From JABICX01 sp964528765 (GTDB lineage Archaea; Nanobdellota; Nanobdellia; UBA10117; JABICX01), in NCBI GenBank assembly GCA_964528765.1, contig CAZGVA010000001.1, positions 1 through 44,548 of the forward strand: a DNA stretch of 44,548 nt, written 5' to 3'. The notes under the pieces were generated by a model. It made no database searches. It worked only from the letters and a program-made list of their open reading frames with translations, and was not told the DNA's origin. The first letter of the stretch is position 1; each line of letters starts with the position of its first letter. Position numbers and translations under genes: made by a program. Below are positions 41,190 to 44,548 of this stretch, piece after piece.

Positions 41190-41954
41190 TTATTTTTTAG
41201 AACAATCAATTGCAACGTCATCAAAAAATACTTCAGTTCCTTCCAAATAATTGGCATTTTCTTCTTCAGGATAAGCTGAAGTTAAAATAACACAATTTAA
41301 ATCATTAGAATCTTGCGGAACATCAAATTCCCATTGAACTTTATGCCATAAATCATCTGCAGGAATTGTTGCCATAAAATATTTATATGAATTAAATGTA
41401 CAAACAGACTTTTTAATATCATCATTAAATTCTTCGCAATTGGACTCGTCATCATTTAGATCAACTGTCCAATCATTAGATCCAATACGTGCATAATTTA
41501 TACTTGAAAAGGTATTTGATTTTATATTAGCCGACAACATACATCGTTTATACTCACGGATTTCTGCTGACCATAAATCACTTGAACAAAGAGTAATTTC
41601 GCCAAAATTAGCGTCCCCGGAGTTAGTTTCTGAGTAAATTTGTGCAGAAAAATCCCCTTTTACAAAATCAGTAGATATTCGCTCTGAACCTTCTGCAAAT
41701 ACCCAAAGTGCATCTCGTTCAAATGAAGGGTTTCTTAATAAATTACCTGATAAATATGAGGGTCTGTCTCTTAACGCAAGTATATCGTCACCAATATCCG
41801 AATCAACCGTATTAACTGTTTTCTCTGTATTCATCTTAATTTCAGTACTATAATCTTCCCATGCCATAAAAATTATTATCATAAAAATTAAAACAATCAT
41901 AGCCAATACAATTAGCTTAATTGACCAACTCATTTCCCCTTTATTAGACATCAT
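41190..41954 (-). CDS. Pilin-like protein with carbohydrate-binding-like head
   Basis: This 254-residue protein has a class III signal (MMSNKGEMSWSIKLIVLAMI) and a membrane helix. From about residue 65 there is a jelly-roll-like domain opening LLRNPSFERDALWVFAEGSE, with LWHKVQWEFDVP and a final VFFDDVAID. This opening and ending are typical of CBM_4_9-type carbohydrate-binding modules. A sugar-binding tip on a pilin-like stem is the natural reading; ligand specificity cannot be told. The promoter element at 41978-41994 is 24-27 nt before the two adjacent start ATGs. Confidence 0.72.
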   Translation of the reverse strand: MMSNKGEMSWSIKLIVLAMIVLIFMIIIFMAWEDYSTEIKMNTEKTVNTVDSDIGDDILALRDRPSYLSGNLLRNPSFERDALWVFAEGSERISTDFVKGDFSAQIYSETNSGDANFGEITLCSSDLWSAEIREYKRCMLSANIKSNTFSSINYARIGSNDWTVDLNDDESNCEEFNDDIKKSVCTFNSYKYFMATIPADDLWHKVQWEFDVPQDSNDLNCVILTSAYPEEENANYLEGTEVFFDDVAIDCSKK

Positions 41955-41977
41955 AGTTATATAATAAAAAACATAAC

Positions 41978-41994
41978 TTTGTAATAAACTTTTC
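41978..41994 (-). promoter_or_regulatory. Shared BRE/TATA element, exact copy of the one at 41170-41186
   Basis: The 17-mer tttgtaataaacttttc is identical to the element before the DUF4215-type pilin gene. It is placed upstream of the carbohydrate-binding-like pilin gene, with the TATA core about 30 bp before ATG. Confidence 0.6.
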
Positions 41995-41999
41995 TACAT

Positions 42000-43496
42000 T
42001 TATTCAAGGTACGCCCATTTACCTAAATTACATACCCAAGAAGGGTACGTCGTTCCAGATGTTACACAATAACCATTAACCATAACACAATTATTATCTG
42101 GAATATCGATGCAAGAGTTTCCATCACTACATTTTCCCTCAATATAACATTCAACATTTGTTGAGTAACTACTTTTAGTAAAAGATAAGTAATCTTTATA
42201 TTCGGCATTCATATGACGATAAGTCCATTTATAACTTATTACGCCACCTGTATTAACTTCTTCAATATTACTAATAACGTTACTATCGCAATGTGTTGTT
42301 GAATCAGATACTGCTTTTGACCATTTTCCTGCATAGCAAAACCAATCAACATTTCCGCCTTGCTCAATACAATAACCATTAACCGTAACACAATTATTAT
42401 TTGGAATATCGATGCAAGAGTTTCCATCACTACATTTTCCAGGTTCATCTAAACATCTAATGTCATATAAATCTAAAACTGACTCGGCATAAATTAAAGA
42501 ATCTTCGCAATATTCTGCTTCGGGACTTCTTGCATACTCACAAAAGCCAATACAACACGTATTATCTACGCAAGTACTTCCAATACATACGCAATCAGAC
42601 GCATACATACATTGTTCATCTGTATAACACAGTTCACCTGAAGATTTAGATCCATCAACACATTCATGTGTAACTGTACATATTTCTCCAGTTCCACACT
42701 CCGAATCTACATCGCAATCTCCAATATTGCACCCATCTGAGGTACACATGCCCGAAGGACACTGCACAGCAGTACTTCCATAACAATATTTATCATCATT
42801 TGCATTCAAAACATAACCATCAAAATCAGATACGCAAAGAATAACATCTTCATTATAATCATCTTTCGCATAATTCAAATTAATTTTTAAATTATTTGTA
42901 TTTATACAATCGTCACATGAATTGCTTGGGTCAAAAATATCTGATGTTGTAAAAGTTATTCCTAAAGGATATACCCAATCTAAAGTATATCCGTAATTAG
43001 CTAATTCACAAGCATTACGTTCTCTACAAGTATTTGCATCGCAGATATTTGTTTCAGGATCTCCGCAATCAGAATCTACGCAACAATCTCCTGATTTCAT
43101 TTCTAAACTACAACAAATTTCAGTTTCATCTTGCGACGAAGCTTTATCATCAAAACATCCACGCTCGAACTCTGCCTCCGCAGGTGAACAGCATTGTGTT
43201 TCATCACATCCACAATCTTCTGGACAATTATAGCAATTTTCTTCTTTATCAACTTCACAATTAACATTACCGCAATGGGACATAAACAAAGTATCGCGAA
43301 GAAAATCACCGTGCTCTGAAACTATATCGATTGCAGAAGAATCACTTGTTTTTTCAGAAAAATCTTTTGTTGATTCATCTAACGGAGTAAGATAATCATC
43401 AAAAACTCCGAAAACAAATAGCAGAACAAGAATTGCCAATACAGAACCCAATATTAGTAATAGAATCATATTGGATATTGCTTTTTTGGACTGCAT
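42000..43496 (-). CDS. Large Cys-rich pilin-like protein with internal repeats
   Basis: This 498-residue protein has an N-terminal signal-like segment (MQSKKAISNMILLLILGSVL). The long Cys-rich head includes CGNVNCEVDKEENCYNCPED, DCGDPETNICDANTC and DSECGTGEICTVTHECVDG. Two near-identical modules read GKCSDGNSCIDIPNNNC and GKCSDGNSCIDIPDNNC. The DNA for these (about 42066-42137 and 42369-42440) is almost the same, offset by exactly 303 nt. It starts 9 nt after the stop of the 59-codon gene, so it is the third gene of a 44007-to-42000 operon. The Cys pattern resembles disulfide-rich stalks. Confidence 0.75.
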   Translation of the reverse strand: MQSKKAISNMILLLILGSVLAILVLLFVFGVFDDYLTPLDESTKDFSEKTSDSSAIDIVSEHGDFLRDTLFMSHCGNVNCEVDKEENCYNCPEDCGCDETQCCSPAEAEFERGCFDDKASSQDETEICCSLEMKSGDCCVDSDCGDPETNICDANTCRERNACELANYGYTLDWVYPLGITFTTSDIFDPSNSCDDCINTNNLKINLNYAKDDYNEDVILCVSDFDGYVLNANDDKYCYGSTAVQCPSGMCTSDGCNIGDCDVDSECGTGEICTVTHECVDGSKSSGELCYTDEQCMYASDCVCIGSTCVDNTCCIGFCEYARSPEAEYCEDSLIYAESVLDLYDIRCLDEPGKCSDGNSCIDIPNNNCVTVNGYCIEQGGNVDWFCYAGKWSKAVSDSTTHCDSNVISNIEEVNTGGVISYKWTYRHMNAEYKDYLSFTKSSYSTNVECYIEGKCSDGNSCIDIPDNNCVMVNGYCVTSGTTYPSWVCNLGKWAYLE

Positions 43497-43505
43497 AATT
43501 AATAC

Positions 43506-43685
43506 CTACAGAGTAGATGTATCTGTTCCAATGCGCATTAAATTATCAAATGCATCTCGGACACCTGCACCATATTCTGTGAACATAATTAATAAAAAGA
43601 TTGCAACAACAATGATAATAACAATACCAATAATTATCCAATACCACTCAACTCCGCCTTTTTTATTAAATTTTGGTAATTCCAT
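43506..43685 (-). CDS. Tiny pilin-like protein (59 aa)
   Basis: It reads MELPKFNKKGGVEWYWIIIG and continues as a membrane helix of Ile/Val (IVIIIVVAIFLLIMF). A short tail follows (EYGAGVRDAFDNLM). NKKG marks the class III signal. Its ATG is one base after the stop of the upstream pilin gene, and the next gene starts 9 nt after its own stop, so it sits in a tight operon. With almost no head it may form a filament core. Confidence 0.7.
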   Translation of the reverse strand: MELPKFNKKGGVEWYWIIIGIVIIIVVAIFLLIMFTEYGAGVRDAFDNLMRIGTDTSTL

Positions 43686-43686
43686 A

Positions 43687-44007
43687 TTAATTTACGCTTG
43701 GACAGCCAGTACACATTATATCACACGTAACAATATTTGCACAATCATTAGAATCAGTACAAAAATCAGATGCGCATTCATCAAACTCAACTAAATCGTT
43801 TTTATCATCTTCTGCACTTGAACACAGACGATTACATTTTAATTCAGATATTTCTGAGCCACCTACTCCGCTTGCATCTTTAATATTATCGACATCTTTT
43901 GTTGTGTCTGAAAAAGCAGGTAAGAACCAAATAATAATTGCAATCAAAACAACTGCGACAATTACAAGTGTAACAATTGTTGTAAACGCGATTTCTCCTT
44001 TTTTCAT
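43687..44007 (-). CDS. Pilin-like protein, Cys-rich short head
   Basis: This 106-residue protein has a textbook signal (MKKGEIAFTTIVTLVIVAVV) followed by IIIWFLPAFSDTT. The head of about 70 residues has nine Cys (KCNRLCSS, DFCTDSNDCANIVTC). It is closely related to the partial gene at the right edge, which has the same IIIWFLPSF stretch and similar Cys spacing. A TATA-like box (ATTATATATATC) is about 24 bp before ATG. It heads the three-gene operon running to 42000. Confidence 0.8.
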   Translation of the reverse strand: MKKGEIAFTTIVTLVIVAVVLIAIIIWFLPAFSDTTKDVDNIKDASGVGGSEISELKCNRLCSSAEDDKNDLVEFDECASDFCTDSNDCANIVTCDIMCTGCPSVN

Positions 44008-44110
44008 ATTAATATAATTTGTCTGATATATATAATGGTTATGTAATTATTTTAAAATAAAATTTAAAAATAGAAAAAATTCCTGTTTTGGATTTCTTGG
44101 TTCTCAATTA

Positions 44111-44548
44111 TTAACAACTAGTTACACCAGCACAACTAACTTCTTGCACACTATCAAAACAATCCGTATCTGTGCAATAATCACTCGTAGCCCATGCTGT
44201 ACTCGCTAATGCAGTTGCAGTAACACAGAACGCATCACATTTTGCTTCAATAGCTTCTTGTGCAACGTCGGCTGAATAGTCACCATCATCACATGCATCG
44301 CCACCACTGTCTGCTACACCTACGCAAGCAACTTTGTATGTTCCTGAGTCGTAACAATCCTTATCCGTACAATAATTACTACCTGTTGCATCTATTTTTG
44401 CCTGAGCAGTATCACAATAATCGTCACACTTAATTACAGTTATTGCATCAGCAGTACCTGTATTATCACCAACATCTGTTAGACCTGAGCCTGCTTCTTG
44501 AAATGATGGCAAGAACCAAATTATAATTCCAATTAATACTACTGCAGT
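44111..44548 (-). CDS. Pilin-like Cys-rich protein (partial, N-terminus beyond right edge)
   Basis: The frame enters from the right edge as TAVVLIGIIIWFLPSFQEAG, matching the membrane helix and following residues of the gene at 43687-44007. The true start with its signal therefore lies outside the window. The TTG at 44512 is an internal Leu codon, not a start. The head has two repeated Cys modules (YCTDKDCYDSGTYKVACVGV and YCTDTDCFDSVQEVSCAGV), which suggests internal duplication. About 100 bp of non-coding DNA separates it from the next gene, holding that gene's promoter. Confidence 0.75.
   Translation of the reverse strand, partial: TAVVLIGIIIWFLPSFQEAGSGLTDVGDNTGTADAITVIKCDDYCDTAQAKIDATGSNYCTDKDCYDSGTYKVACVGVADSGGDACDDGDYSADVAQEAIEAKCDAFCVTATALASTAWATSDYCTDTDCFDSVQEVSCAGVTSC

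Noticed and set aside
44111..44512. Start of the edge gene at 44512
   Set aside because: That codon is TTG within the hydrophobic helix (IIIWFLPSF); the frame stays open to the window edge, so the true start lies outside.

Overview
The window looks like a piece of an AT-rich DPANN-type archaeal genome (Woesearchaeota/Pacearchaeota/Nanoarchaeota-like). The evidence is archaeal core genes (RNA polymerase subunit RpoL, ribosomal protein L10e, diphthamide synthase Dph2, a DUF357 protein), many proteins with a short Lys-Gly class III (prepilin-type) signal before a hydrophobic helix, TATA-like boxes about 25 bp before start codons (leaderless transcripts), and GGAGGT ribosome sites only inside operons. 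The phylum is inferred from gene content; no rRNA or tRNA gene is visible.

Layout. Positions 1-21162 (minus strand) are one uninterrupted reading frame of 7,054 codons that leaves the left edge without a stop. It is a giant modular surface protein: N-terminal membrane anchor/signal, Glu/Pro-rich stalk, an embedded Hint (intein-like) self-processing domain at codons 787-1060, then LamG domains, parallel beta-helix blocks and repeated beta-rich adhesin modules. A small winged-helix gene (21152-21415) overlaps its start by 11 nt. From 21789 to 23490 lie rpoL, a DUF4013 membrane-protein gene broken by a one-base shift in a run of eight A, and a single-pass membrane protein. At 23593-27411 is a second, 1,272-residue, anchored surface protein with LamG, propeller and Ig-like repeats.

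Positions 27503-29895 hold a split dph2: an 82-codon N-terminal piece and a 226-codon C-terminal piece, each with its own promoter, separated by a small membrane protein and a TIM-barrel protein. Joined end to end, the pieces place the three iron-sulfur cysteines at the spacing of intact archaeal Dph2. From 29928 to 35138 come DUF357, a PEP-synthase-like protein that lacks the phospho-histidine, rpl10e, a tiny two-helix membrane protein and an LVIVD-type propeller membrane protein.

From 35104 to the right edge there is an array of class III signal (pilin-like) genes, all on the minus strand, interrupted by one plus-strand membrane-anchored protein (37879-39222). The array includes four tiny genes of 35-59 codons, Cys-rich heads (DUF4215-like and CGN.C-type repeats) and a carbohydrate-binding-like head.

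Taken together, most of the window serves the cell surface: giant and large adhesin-like proteins plus a large set of pilin-like subunits, probably for attachment to a host or partner cell. A few housekeeping genes lie between them. The most unusual items are the Hint domain inside the giant surface protein, the split dph2, and the dense pilin-like array.
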